A DNA stretch of 64,000 nucleotides, taken from positions 18,513,103 to 18,577,102 of the forward strand of contig CP141131.1 of assembly GCA_035236585.1 (NCBI GenBank), given 5' to 3'. The first letter of the stretch is position 1; the number at the start of each line of letters is the position of its first letter. The stretch is from Warburgia ugandensis. Its lineage: Eukaryota > Streptophyta > Magnoliopsida > Canellales > Canellaceae. Below are positions 34,470 to 45,191 of the stretch, piece by piece. The notes beneath the pieces were generated by a model. It saw only the letters and a program-made list of their open reading frames with translations. It made no database searches and was not told the DNA's origin. Position numbers and translations under genes: made by a program.

Positions 34470-35068
34470 AATTGCTCTCTGTTGATGTGCCTCCTGCACA
34501 TCAGTGTGGCATTCACAAGCCGTCATGCTGCCTGCATGTCGTTACTTGGTCTTGTCCATTGTATAGTCTTTCCGTTGTGGCGTACTCTCAAACAACCTCA
34601 GAGCACCTAGGTGTGGTAAACCTATCTGTGCCGTCTCCACACTAGTTGTAGATTCCTTTGCTAGCTCCAAACTAGCCACTTCCTTATGTAGACGAGTTAT
34701 CTTTCCTTCCATAGACTCAAGGCAATCAGACATGCACTTCACTCCTTCAGTAGTCTCAGCATTTATGACCTTAGATGCCTCAACCATTCTTTGCACGATG
34801 TCTTTGAGGCTATGGAAGGCATCTACGAATGGACCAGATTTATTCAAACAATTCGAAAGAGTTTGCTCGAACTTACTGAATTGAGTTTCCAAAGTAGAAA
34901 GTCGAACTTCCAAAGCCCACTTACATGATGAGTGTCTGGACTCGCCCACCTTGACATTTTCTGAACCTCCACATGCATGTTGGTCACTCTTGACTCGCTA
35001 TTATATTGCCAAGAGATTTTCCCAATGCTCGATAAGCAACGGCCACTTATACCTGCTCTGATACCACT
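34470..35068 (-). pseudogene. 599-bp interior: gag N-terminus joined to post-protease tail
   Basis: A minus-strand frame (34949-34542) begins with a gag-like segment (FEQTLSNCLNKSG, compare FEQTLSDYLNKSS in the large interior). It continues directly into a sequence matching the region downstream of the protease (HLGALRLFES, compare HLGAIRVLWS). The gag core and protease are missing, so this is an internal deletion derivative. An intact primer-binding site, TGGTATCAGAGC on the element strand, lies at 35055-35066 and matches the 3' end of initiator Met tRNA. Confidence 0.82.
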
Positions 35069-35604
35069 TGTCACAAGGTAGTAGTTTCACCTATGCTAAA
35101 CCCATGCAGCACTTGTGCGCAATTTCTTTGCAGAATAAAAGTCAACCTTCCACTCCTACTCTCACTTGCTAGGGTTACACACCCACTAGAGTAACGAGAG
35201 GAACTCAGAAATAATACTTGCTCAAAGAGAACCTATTATTCCTCAGTTGAGTAATCTACAATGAGCTTGTCTGAGTTACAAACGAAGAGCTAACTCCTAT
35301 TTATACTTGCTCTCCTCCATCCACTCCCTCAATGGATGGCTAAGATTAATACATGTGTCAACCATCTAATGGTTGAAGACCATTCTAGAACTTACCCTAG
35401 AAGTTTCTACATAAATATCTAAGTTTATCTCTTTCTAGATATTTACAAGGACTCTTCTAGAAACTAGGCCTTCTAGAATCAGGCATTGTTCCATGGATCT
35501 TCAACAACGGGCCGAAGTCCCTCAGGCCAAGTCCATGAGCTAAGCAGGCCTCCTTTAGAGCCTATAAGCCTTGGTAACAGGCCTTGCAATGCAAGTCTGT
35601 GACA
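35069..35604 (-). repeat. LTR 4 (536 bp)
   Basis: Starts 'tgtcacaaggtagtagtttc' and ends 'gcaagtctgtgaca'. It is the upstream (5') LTR of the whole array on the minus strand, two bases from the primer-binding site. Confidence 0.92.
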
Positions 35605-35608
35605 ATAT

Positions 35609-36070
35609 GCCCTTGTTGACTACTTTGTTGATTGTGTGATCAAACTCTTAAGCTGCTGTAGGGTGTACCTGATCTTGTCATGGAATGTTGTCAGTCGTAT
35701 CTTGCATCTTATCCTACTCATTCTAATTATTCTTCATGGCTTAGTTGAAATGTTTTGTGTGGATGATGCTTTTTTCTGATACTTTAGGACAGTCATTATG
35801 GATATTAAAAACAATGGACTAAGTTGTAATGGTACACGACTGTGTTGCACCCTTGATATGGCAGAAGGTTGCAAGTGTCTTGGTTTCTTGTCAAATTCAT
35901 AAACATTATGGGTGGTAGTCTTTAAGAGATGCAAAGCTTATTTAATGTCAAATGTATAAATTAAGTAGAACTGAGATGTTTGATTGATGAGATCATAGCC
36001 CTACTATTGAGCCAGGCAAAGACAAAAAAGAAAAAGAAAAAGAGCAGTGCTGCGCTTGCTTGCTTATTAT
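35609..36070. other. Intergenic DNA, no gene seen
   Basis: No domain-bearing ORF or repeat border was seen, apart from a purine-rich stretch near 36020-36045. Confidence 0.45.
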
Positions 36071-36182
36071 GGAGAAGTACAAATCAATGGGTGCCACATG
36101 TCAATTTTTTTTCTTGGACTGGTTGGAAAATCATGAATGCCAAGGAAAAGTGCCATGTGGCGCTCATTGATTTGTACTCCCC
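36071..36182. mobile_element. Small terminal-inverted-repeat element (MITE-like, 112 bp)
   Basis: The left end 'ggagaagtacaaatcaatgg' plus 'gtgccacatg' is the near-perfect inverse of the right end ('catgtggcgc' plus 'tcattgatttgtactcccccc'). Inverted repeats of about 30 bp enclose about 50 bp. No clear target duplication could be fixed, so the superfamily is unassigned. Confidence 0.7.
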
Positions 36183-38089
36183 CCTAAGCACATGAGATTA
36201 TCCAAGTAGCTCTTACTATTGAACAGTCATTGGATGAAGCATTATTCTGCTTGGTATTGGAAATGGAGACTTTTATTTGACTTTTTATTTATGCCACTCC
36301 CATCCATGTCTTGGGATTTGGATGCACTTGCAGATACTCTGGATACTTATATTGTACTTCAGCTTGAGACATCAGGGTCTGCTCAAGTGTTGTTAAGCTT
36401 GACACATAAGGTTCTCTTTGGTGAATTTGCACCGGAATCACACCCATGTTGGATTAGTTAACGACATTCATTTTATCTGGATGCAAAGAAGAGTTAACTG
36501 TGTCCTCACGGAGGCGGCTTTAATTGAAATTGTTAAATTTTGTTAAGGACTGTCAGTTAGTGTTTATCATCCTTGACCGTGCCATAATTCACGATCTTCT
36601 ATCTTAGAAGACCCGCCTCTCCATAAAGTGGTTACTCTACTGCTGCCTGCCCATGCTGACATCTTAGTGGAGGCCCAAAGTCAATTCTTTGCACTTTTAA
36701 ATGTGTAAGGGAGCATCGTTCATAAGCACATCTCTTTGGCAACCCTGTCTGCAGCTGTCCTAATAAATGTTAACCATATCAAGGTACATCCATGGAGAGG
36801 TCCAGCACTTCTTGGTGATCCCAAAGTTCAGTGCATCACTACGTATGCCCACGTGTCATCCGTATACCTCTTATGTTTCAGTATTAATAACAGTATGGTC
36901 TATTTCACTTAGTATGTTATACTTAAACCGTTAATGTTTTCACATCATATCTAATCTCTTTCTTGTCTATGTTCTGGTGTTTTTTCTGTACTTACAACTC
37001 TACGTAAAAGCTCTTCAAGGACCATTGTAATGCCACAATGACTTTGTGCATCCTAGATTAGATGAGAAAATTTCTTTTTTCTGATTGAGTGCATCGTGTA
37101 AATTAGGTAACATGAAAGTTTTCAGTGGATCAATTTCTATTCCTATGGTGAATATCAATTGTTATGATATATAATTCTTGGAGATATGATCAATTCAACA
37201 ATTTATTTGTGAAACAAGATTTTGAATTTCTTGCGCATTTGATCCATTTGAAGGAAAGTGGAAGACACCCAACTTGCAGATCATCTTTGATAGGTTCAAT
37301 CTAGATTTCAGTTTGTTGTCTGAAATCGTGGTTAAAACCTACAATATTAGAACTATATGATTGACCGTGTACTCAAATATTGGACTAGTTAAAATCCAAG
37401 ATGTTAGCACAACATAATAGACACTGTATACTGAAGTATTGGGGATCTTTACTGGATACAAGGTCCCGTATTTGAGTTCTAATAAAATATTCTTCTGTTT
37501 CATAACTGAAATAGTTGGTTGAAGCTGCAGGCCTGCGGACGTCTGATTACCCTAGAGAGGGCTTCAAATACCTTTCTGTGACTCTATGAAGCAATGGAAT
37601 CTAATGTAAAATTCTGGGGTACTTTCTTATGGTGGAGTAGTTTCGAAAGTGTAATCTAAATTGTAGAAAATTATCCACTAAGATAATTATCTTCCCATCA
37701 AATTGACTTGTTTCAGTGTCAGATCTATAACGAGTGAAGAGTTCATTTTCTTTGATTGTCATGAAAGCAATGTAGACTGGAAACCAGAAAGTTATGCAGG
37801 ATGTAAGCACAATCAATGTGGCAAAACAAGGGTTGGAATTGAAATGCTGATATGCTGTTTACTCTGTTATCTGCTTCGTTCTCTCTCTGTTCCTGTTCTT
37901 CCTGCTCAATACTAGCCTAGGTGCTCATAATCTTTTACTAGTACTGTTGCAGAGGTCTCTGTAAAAATGTATATGGATTCCTACCCTCATATACTAATGT
38001 TTTTAGTTTACTAATAGTTGCTGTAATGGCATGATTGTTTTGTCAGTCCAACTCTGTTCAATACAATTATGTATTTTTGTGCTTGCAAT
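36183..38089. other. Intergenic DNA with possible decayed coding sequence
   Basis: Around 36219-36900 two plus-strand frames in turn read like protein (for example DALADTLDTYIVLQLETSG, then AHADILVEAQSQFFALL). Stops and frame changes interrupt them and the parent protein was not recognised. The rest is AT-rich with no visible gene. Confidence 0.3.
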
Positions 38090-38270
38090 GAAGGGGAGCC
38101 TTGGCGCAACGTTAGAGTTGTTGTTATGTGACCTTGAGGTCACGGGTTCAAGGTGTGGAAACAGCCTTTTGCAAAATGCAAGGTAAGGCTGCGTACTATT
38201 GACCCTTGTGGTACGCCTCCTCCCTGGATCCCGCATAAGTGGGAGCTTCGTGCACTGTGGCTGCCCCTTT
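38090..38270 (+). mobile_element. Au-like SINE, full length
   Basis: It runs from 'aggggagccttggcgcaacg' to 'ctgtggctgccccttt'. Flanking repeats 'atttttgtgcttgcaat' (38073-38089) and 'atttttgtacatgcaat' (38271-38287) match at 15 of 17 bases. Confidence 0.93.
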
Positions 38271-38583
38271 ATTTTTGTACATGCAATCCATGTAGCAGTT
38301 GTCTAATGATCTAGAATTTGGAGTTTCCACAAGGCAGGAGATTTGAGCATTTTTTCTCACTACAGATGGTACTTCAACAGCAGCCTCCATTTCATCTTCT
38401 ATTTCCAATTACTCAATTGATTCAATTTATGGCGACACTGGGGTCTCATAATGCACCAATTTAGATCTAGTTCACACAAGCTCGTGCCTCAACAAAGAAC
38501 TTGTTAGCTGGAGATAGAAAGCTATTTTTATTAGCCAATAGCCAACAGAGTTCCTATTTTGGCTTGCCAATTGTCATTTTTAT

Positions 38584-38621
38584 CATCATCATCAAGACTT
38601 TATCCCAATTAGGGGTCGGCA
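38584..38621 (-). mobile_element. 38-bp RTE LINE tail insertion with target duplication
   Basis: The insert is a (CAT)n tract, then 'caagactttatcccaatt' and 'aggggtcggca'. It lies between 'ccaattgtcatttttat' (38567-38583) and 'ccaaatgtcatttttat' (38622-38638), with 16 of 17 bases matching. Confidence 0.82.
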
Positions 38622-38638
38622 CCAAATGTCATTTTTAT

Positions 38639-39561
38639 ATGGTCGAGAATAATTGCGCTAGCTCCAGGCATTGGCACACTCAACCAATCTATGATGAGAA
38701 GAGGCCATTTTTCAATGAGTTCAACTTAGGCTTCCTTTTTGGTGATTGAAACCATTCCTAGAGTCTGCCTCAAAACTCTAATACATTGATTCCAGCTTTA
38801 TGAGTGCTCGGAAGGTTCGTAGTTTATGCCACTAATGTATACATTGCCGGTTACTAGAGCCCAAGAAGCTGTTCATTATGTTTGACATGCAAAAAATCAA
38901 TGCAATCAGATTATTCTTTGGTAATATATACGAAGGGAATGAAATTCTGTCCACCCTATCTGACCCATGCTCAGCCCGATGAGCAACCTCTCACTTTTGC
39001 CACAGGCAAAGAATTACAAAGCAAATTACTCAGCTCACACATTTTAAATTTAATCCCCGGATAAAAGGGAAACCAGTGAGTCAACTTGTGACAAGTGCAT
39101 TCCAAGGATTCACCACCAATCATGCTAGATATTTGTTTGCAAACATGATAAGTAGTTTAATATAGACAAAGCTATCGCTATGCATGAAAATGCGGGTGTG
39201 CATGTACTCCTTTGTGACTCATGGTTACAAATATGGCCGGTCTTTGGTGATGGAAAACCATTTCTGGGTTACAAAAATATCTCAGAAACTAATACTTCAA
39301 TCCTAGCCGTCAGATTGTTCTGCCATCAATGTGTAACTTGCTGCCAACTATTCCCCACATAAGGTTGCTATCGTGAAATAGATGGAAAATTTTTGGGGGC
39401 ATTCCAATTGAACTGCAAGCTCACAAAAAACAAACCCCCCACATGAAAACTAGCAATTTCTGTTGTGTAGGCCAAAATCCATCGTTTCATCCAAGAGCTT
39501 TGCCATCCATAAGACTGGAGGACCACCAGTGTTGTAGTACGAGAACTTACCAAGAATAAAA
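38639..39561. other. Intergenic DNA, no gene seen
   Basis: Only short ORFs without motifs. Confidence 0.45.
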
Positions 39562-39743
39562 AAAAGGAAAAAAAGACAGCCCGGTGCACAAAGCTGCCGC
39601 CTATGTAGTATTTGGGGAAGGGCAGACCACAAGGGTCTATAGCAGGCAGCCTTATCTTGTATTTTTACAAGCGACACCTTGAACCTGTGACCTGAAGGTC
39701 ACATGACGACAACTTTTTTGATTGCACCGAAGCTCTCCTTCTA
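39562..39743 (-). mobile_element. Au-like SINE, degraded
   Basis: This diverged minus-strand copy ('cagcccggtgcacaaagctg', 'ggtcacatgacgacaac', 'gctctcctt') has target duplications 'cttaccaagaataaaa' (39546-39561) and 'cttagcaagaataaaa' (39744-39759). Confidence 0.88.
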
Positions 39744-40348
39744 CTTAGCAAGAATAAAATGCTCAAGTGAAAAGCACTTTCAGTAAGGTTAATATGGTCA
39801 TTTCACTTCCCACATTTACCTTCCCTCTTCCTGCTTCTCGTTAGTGTGGAAGTTTAGGATGACTTCAATCCCCAAGGACTAATGATGAACACCCAAACTT
39901 TCCCTTTAATTACAAAAACGACTTCCACTTTTCTCTTACTTTCACAGTGAAACCAATATGATTCCACTTCACTAAACGTGATTGCTGCCGCTTCATGGTG
40001 TGCCCCTGCAAGTAAACGTTAGAAAATTCATCATTAAATCCTATCTGGTATTGAGAAAAAAGTTGATGGTAAAGAAGGGAATGCCATCTTGTAAGCACTG
40101 ACAAAGATTCTGCTCATACATAGATGCCTGGCCCCCATTTCTACGCTCATTTGACTCTTAGATGAATGCTATCATGAAACGCGAGCACATCGGTAAGTTA
40201 CCATGTTGTCTCTACTTTTCCACCAAAGGCTTCACCTTTTGCTGATCTGACCTGTTCATTTGTTTGTGTACCTTGAAGAGAAAGAATCACGGTGGGTCCA
40301 ACAATTTTAGAACCCAAAAAATTATTTATTAAATGTTGAGTATTGGAT

Positions 40349-40534
40349 AGGGTAGCCAAGTGTGTGAAACTCTAATGCACACGGAGTCTGAGAAGAGGTG
40401 GATCACAAGAATTTATAAATAGGTAGCCTTATTTTGTATTTTGAGAAAAAAAAAATATTTTTCCATATAGAACCTTGATCTAAAGGCCACATGACGACAA
40501 CAAATACTCTCCCATTGTGCCAATACTCCCCTTT
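40349..40534 (-). mobile_element. Au-like SINE, heavily diverged
   Basis: It retains 'aggtggatcacaagaattta', 'ggtagccttattttgtattt', 'ggccacatgacgacaac' and 'attgtgccaatactcccctt' in family order. It is the oldest-looking copy by number of changes. Confidence 0.78.
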
Positions 40535-41283
40535 TAATCGTCGATCTTCTGCCATAAAAAATTGTAGGGTCATCGAGATGAACTGGTAGAATCATATGCA
40601 AAGGTAGTGCCCTTCATGTAAAAGAAGGCACTACCCATGTGGTCGCGTCCTATTGTAGCACTGTGAAAGAATTTATTTCCACTACCACTCAATACTAAAT
40701 CCGCAATTACTCACAATATGCGGCCAATCCTTACAAAAATATGGAAGCAACGGCCTACAAGTCTGGTAATAGGAAGAACGAAATCTCATTTCCAATCATA
40801 CTCAAATCCATTAAATGAAGCAGTCTTATATACACCAATGTTTCTAAATATATACGACGCCATTTCACTTTGCTGCAAAACAGAAAAACGGAGCCCAGTT
40901 TGTGTGTCCTCGGGCTGGCCGTTTGCCGTGTATATACAATTATTGTGTATCTTCCTGGTCGCAGCAGAGTAAATTTTTTCTAAAAAGAAAAAAGGAAAAA
41001 AAAATCTCCAGAGAAGAGAAAAAGCTATATGAGAGAAGACACCATTTGAGCAGAATTTGCAACCTGGCACTTGTGCATGTCTACCTTTCCCTTTCCTTCC
41101 CTTGAATGTCTTCCACAGCTCATCTCCTCCATTGATTTCCAATTTCCTATCGCAATGCCAATGCATTCTACCCAGAAAGAGAAAGAAAGATAGATTATAC
41201 AACACACAGAGAGAAACCCGCGTTTTCCCTGCCTTTCTGGGTCTGGGGCTGCGAAGATCCTACACGAACCCCCTGCAGAGATC
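40535..41283 (+). promoter_or_regulatory. 5' flank and probable 5' UTR of the DUF604 gene
   Basis: TATA-like candidates are 'taaatatatacg' (about 40846) and 'gtgtatatacaatt' (about 40928), 350-440 bp before the start codon. The stretch between them and the ATG is pyrimidine-rich with no long ORF in the gene's frame. No transcript start can be read from sequence. Confidence 0.35.
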
Positions 41284-43875
41284 ATGAAAGGGAACCATAC
41301 CCATGGAGAAAAGCTATGGGATCAGATGACGGCAGCCACTACCGCGCGGAGTAACTCCGGAAAAGCCATTCCGGTCACTGGAAGAACTCTCCCAAGGTTC
41401 GTGGTATGGCTTGTTCTGTTCGTTTCCATCACATACATAATCTACACTCTGAAACTGCTTTCCACCTCCCGTCCTTGCGCCGAAAACCCTGATAATATCC
41501 GGCATCTGGGATCTGTTTCTGCAATTCCCAATGTTTCTTATTTACAAGTTTACAAGAGGCCACCGCCATCACCGGGAAAGGATCTTGCTCCTGCTGCAAC
41601 TGGGCTCGAACATATCGTTTTCGGAATAGCTGCTTCATCGAGGTTCTGGGAGAAGAGGAAGAACTACATCAAGCTATGGTGGAGACCCAGAAAAATGAGA
41701 GGGATTGTCTGGTTAGATAAAGAAGTGGAAACTCGAGAAAATGAAGGGCTGCCGCAGATCAAGATCTCCGGCGATACTTCCAAGTTCCCCTACAACAACC
41801 GGCAGGGCCACCGGTCGGCGATTCGGATATCCCGGATCGTGTCGGAGACTTTGAGATTGGGGATGAAAGATGTAAAGTGGTTTGTGATGGGGGACGATGA
41901 TACCGTTTTTGTTGTTGAAAATCTGGTGAGGGTTTTAAACAAATACGATCATAGACAGTTCTATTACATTGGGAGTTTGTCGGAGAGTCATCTGCAGAAC
42001 ATTTATTTCAGTTATGGAATGGCTTATGGTGGAGGAGGGTTTGCCATTAGTTATCCTTTGGCAGTTGCACTAAGTAAAATGCAGGATCGGTGTATTATGA
42101 GGTATCCCGGTTTGTATGGGAGCGATGATCGGATGCATGCTTGCATGGCTGAGCTTGGAGTTCCTCTTACTAAAGAGCTTGGGTTTCATCAGGTTTGGTC
42201 ATTTTCAGTCACTATTTATGCTTGTTCTCTTGCATTTTCAGCTCATTTTCAGTTGTTTTGCACCGTGTATTTCCTGTTCTTGCCTTGTGTTTTTCTCGAT
42301 GGATTTTACTGGATTTTTTCCACCATTATTGTCACTCTTCTTCTTCCTGAAATGAGTGGTTAACTTATTTTCCTTCCTCAAGTGATGCTGATTTTAGTTC
42401 TTTTCCAGATGGGTAATTTTTCTGTTGTTGCTCTCTTCTCTTCTGACTGTGATCCTTCCTGGTTTCTATTCTCAATGGAATCCACTCACTAGTTTTCATC
42501 TTTTCTGGATGGGTTCTCTCTGATTCACCTGTTTTCTTCTTCTCCTAATCAAATGGGCTTAATTTGTCCTTTCTCTATCGCCATTCTTCTCTCTCTACGC
42601 CAGTTTTTCATCATTCTTCAACGGTATTTCTCTCTCCTGTAAGCTTTCGAATCTCTCCTTCCCCAAATGGGTGCCTTCGAGATTTCTGTCTTCCCGTTTT
42701 CTTCTCTTATTTCCCAAATGGGTTTTCTTTGCTGTCCATCATTTTCAGAATATAATAAAGAAAAAGCTGATTCCATCTTCTCCAACTGGTTTTTTTTTTT
42801 TTTTTTCTCTTCCTCAGCATTTTCTTCTGGCCAGTCATTCTCCTCTCTAACCAAGCACCCTTTCTTATCTACAGTACGATGTCTACGGCAATCTCTTTGG
42901 GCTACTCGCAGCCCACCCAATAACCCCGCTGGTGTCTCTCCACCATTTAGACGTAGTCGAACCCATCTTCCCCAACACAACCAGAATCGAAGCCCTCCGT
43001 CGACTTTTCGTCCCCATAGCTCTGGACTCAGCCGGAATCATGCAACAATCGATCTGCTACGACAAAACCAAAACCTGGTCAATCTCCGTCTCGTGGGGCT
43101 TCGCTGTTCAAATCTTCCGAGGCGTATTTTCCCCTCGAGAGATGGAGATGCCTTCCCGAACTTTCCTCAACTGGTACAGAAGAGCCGATTACACTGCTTA
43201 CGCTTTCAACACTCGCCCCGTCAGCCGTAATCCTTGCCAGAAACCGTTCGTCTTCTACCTTTCGTCGGCCAGATACGATCCCAATCGTAAAATCACTGTC
43301 ACCGACTACGCCCGTCACCGAGTGGCCAACCCAAAATGTCGCTGGAAGATGGCTGACCCGGCTACGGTCGATACGATTGAAGTCCGGAAAAAGCCCGACC
43401 CATTGATGTGGGACAAGGTAAGCTAATCTCCACCGTCCATTCATTTGCAGCTTAAATAGTTTCCTTAATTTTAGCTGTAAAATGGTGGGTTCGAGCGGGC
43501 CCCATCCTTCCCCTTGTCATTTACCACTAATGATGGCTCTAAATATTCGATTAATGGAATATAAATTGTTTAAACTATCTAGCCATAGATCTGGCGACCA
43601 ACAAATCACAGGCTTAGAATCATGACGTGGGTCCCAAGTTGAAAATTTTCTAAACACCATGGCCCGAAAGCAGCGTGCCCTGATCAATTATGAAAGGAGT
43701 CATCACTTTTAAATGGTTTATTTAATATCTGAATTTTTATTTTTAATTTTGTCTTTTGCTGACAAATTTGCAGTCGCCACGGAGGAATTGCTGCCGAGTT
43801 GTGCCGACCAACAAGAAAGGGCACATGGTCATTGATGTGGGTGTATGCAGTGAAGGTGAGATCAGCGAAGTATAG
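41284..43875 (+). CDS. DUF604 / Fringe-like (GT31-related) glycosyltransferase
   Basis: Three exons: 41284-42192, 42875-43417 and 43774-43875. Introns are GT-AG, both in phase 0, giving 517 aa. A single membrane anchor spans about residues 39-58 (FVVWLVLFVSITYIIYTLKL) after a short cytoplasmic head, the layout of a type II Golgi protein. A catalytic-domain core follows: HIVFGIAASSRFWEKRKNYI (110-129), WWRPRKMRGIVWLD, the DDD metal-binding motif in WFVMGDDDTVF (DDD at 204-206), GGGGFAISYPLA and YGSDDRMHACMAELGV. Exon 2 carries the DUF604 half (SLHHLDVVEPIFP, QQSICYD, W.ISVSWGFAVQIF). Exon 3 ends with the family's CCRV-type segment. Known family members are plant Fringe-related transferases; donor and acceptor sugars are unknown. 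A 682-bp first intron is T-rich. The last coding bases are tandemly duplicated beyond the stop. Confidence 0.93.
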
Positions 43876-43936
43876 AGAATGAGTCGGCCGCGGTGGGTGT
43901 ATGCAGTGAAGTTGAGATCAGCCAAGTATAGAGAAA
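43837..43936 (+). repeat. 56-bp tandem duplication across the DUF604 stop codon
   Basis: 'gtgggtgtatgcagtgaagg' with 'tgagatcagcgaagtatagagaa' at 43837 recurs at 43893 with two changes (ttgag, gccaag). The linker 'gagtcggccgcggtg' also recurs after the second unit as 'gagtcggcggcggtg'. The first copy encodes the protein's final residues VGVCSEGEISEV; the second lies in the 3' UTR. Confidence 0.93.
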
Positions 43937-43939
43937 GAG

Positions 43940-45191
43940 AGAGGGAGTCGGCGGCGGTGTTTCCTTTCCATTGGTTCTTAGTGGATTCGTCTGTACGATT
44001 AAAAAAGAAAGAAAAAAAAATTGTAGCATACGGGTGTCAAGCGATTCAGCATAGCCTTCATTGATTAAATTGCCCTGCTTTCCCCAACCAAATAGGAAAA
44101 GCTGAATTCTTTTAGGAATTCGTTTCTTTCTTCTATAATTAGCATGCAAGGAATTCATTTCCTGGATTTCTTATTCAAGAGCGGAGAGCGATGTTTTCGG
44201 GTCCGACACCCACAAGTTCATTTGAGGCTCTCTTTTTTTTTTTTTTCTTTTTCTGTTGTTTAATTGACCGAATTTCAGACAATGGATTGACTGGAAAACA
44301 GGATCCTTAAACAGAGGGAGGGGGGGTGTCGATATAATATTGCGGGGGGCATCCGTTGTATAGCATCTATGCCGGATGAAGATATTCTGTGTGTCATCGT
44401 TAGTCATCATCGATAAGCAAATCTGGCACGAGGAAACGTTTAATTTATTGGGGACAATGGGATTTAAATAAGAAGATGCTACAGAAAAGAACAATGTCAC
44501 CAATTATTAGACTGTCTCTTGCGGCCACTTGTTTCGTTGTCGGCTCATCGACAGCCGTAGATTGCAACTACTTGTGAACGTGGCATGTTGCCCCAACTTC
44601 TCCTCGTTCACCGTCGTTTACTACAAGAACATGTCCGCGTCTCCACTGGAAGTCAGAAAAATTACCTCCTTTTAGGGAAATAATTTTATACTGCGGGGGG
44701 GTTTTTGCTCGGTTGGATTTCGGCCATTTCGTTGTTGGTAGCCTTTGCTTTGAGGATTGAGGTCAGGGGTCATCTTAGCCATTGATTTGGGAACTTTTTC
44801 GAGGGCGGAATCAGATTCCCAGACCCTCGTGGTCCTTTTCTCTGTCGGTGAACCGTCTACATCAGCGGGCTTACGCGTGATACTGTTACAAATTGGTTTG
44901 CAGGGGGGACTAGGAAATTACGGTGAATGGCATTGATGTTCCTTATGATTTCTACTGCTGGACTCGACAAATCTACGGCCAAGATTTCTGGGTTTGATGG
45001 ATGTACGAAGCTAGCTACTGTGGCTACTCATTTGGGAAGAAACAGTCTCCTTGAGAAGATCTGGCATGGTATCCAATTCTCCCCAAATGGGGGCAGAGGT
45101 AATGTTGATAGGTCTGCGGGGGACTCCTAATTGGGTTGCTGAGCGTGAGCGGTTTGGAGGATGCGTGTACCAACTGTTCCTTCTAAGGACC
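43940..45191. other. Downstream flank of DUF604 gene, intergenic
   Basis: No gene was recognised. A 67-codon frame at 44927-45130 has no known motif. The G-homopolymer-rich spots near 44320-44350 and 44690-44700 are unusual for the local composition. Confidence 0.4.

Larger units (their letters stand above)
30526..35604 (-). mobile_element. Tandem array of a gag-pro LTR retrotransposon (4 LTRs, 3 interiors)
   Basis: Four LTRs in the same orientation alternate with interiors of 257, 2243 and 599 bp. Each LTR begins TGTCAC (TGTCAA in the first) on the plus strand and ends GTGACA. The outermost LTRs are flanked by the same tetranucleotide, ATAT, at 30522-30525 and 35605-35608, consistent with one original insertion later rearranged by LTR-LTR recombination. 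The interiors encode only gag and protease; no reverse transcriptase, RNase H or integrase was found. This resembles non-autonomous TR-GAG-type elements (inference). Coding frames contain stops and shifts. Confidence 0.88.

Noticed and set aside
42667..43230. 187-codon plus-strand frame
   Set aside because: It overlaps intron 1 and exon 2 of the DUF604 gene in another frame. The exon 2 frame gives the family match.
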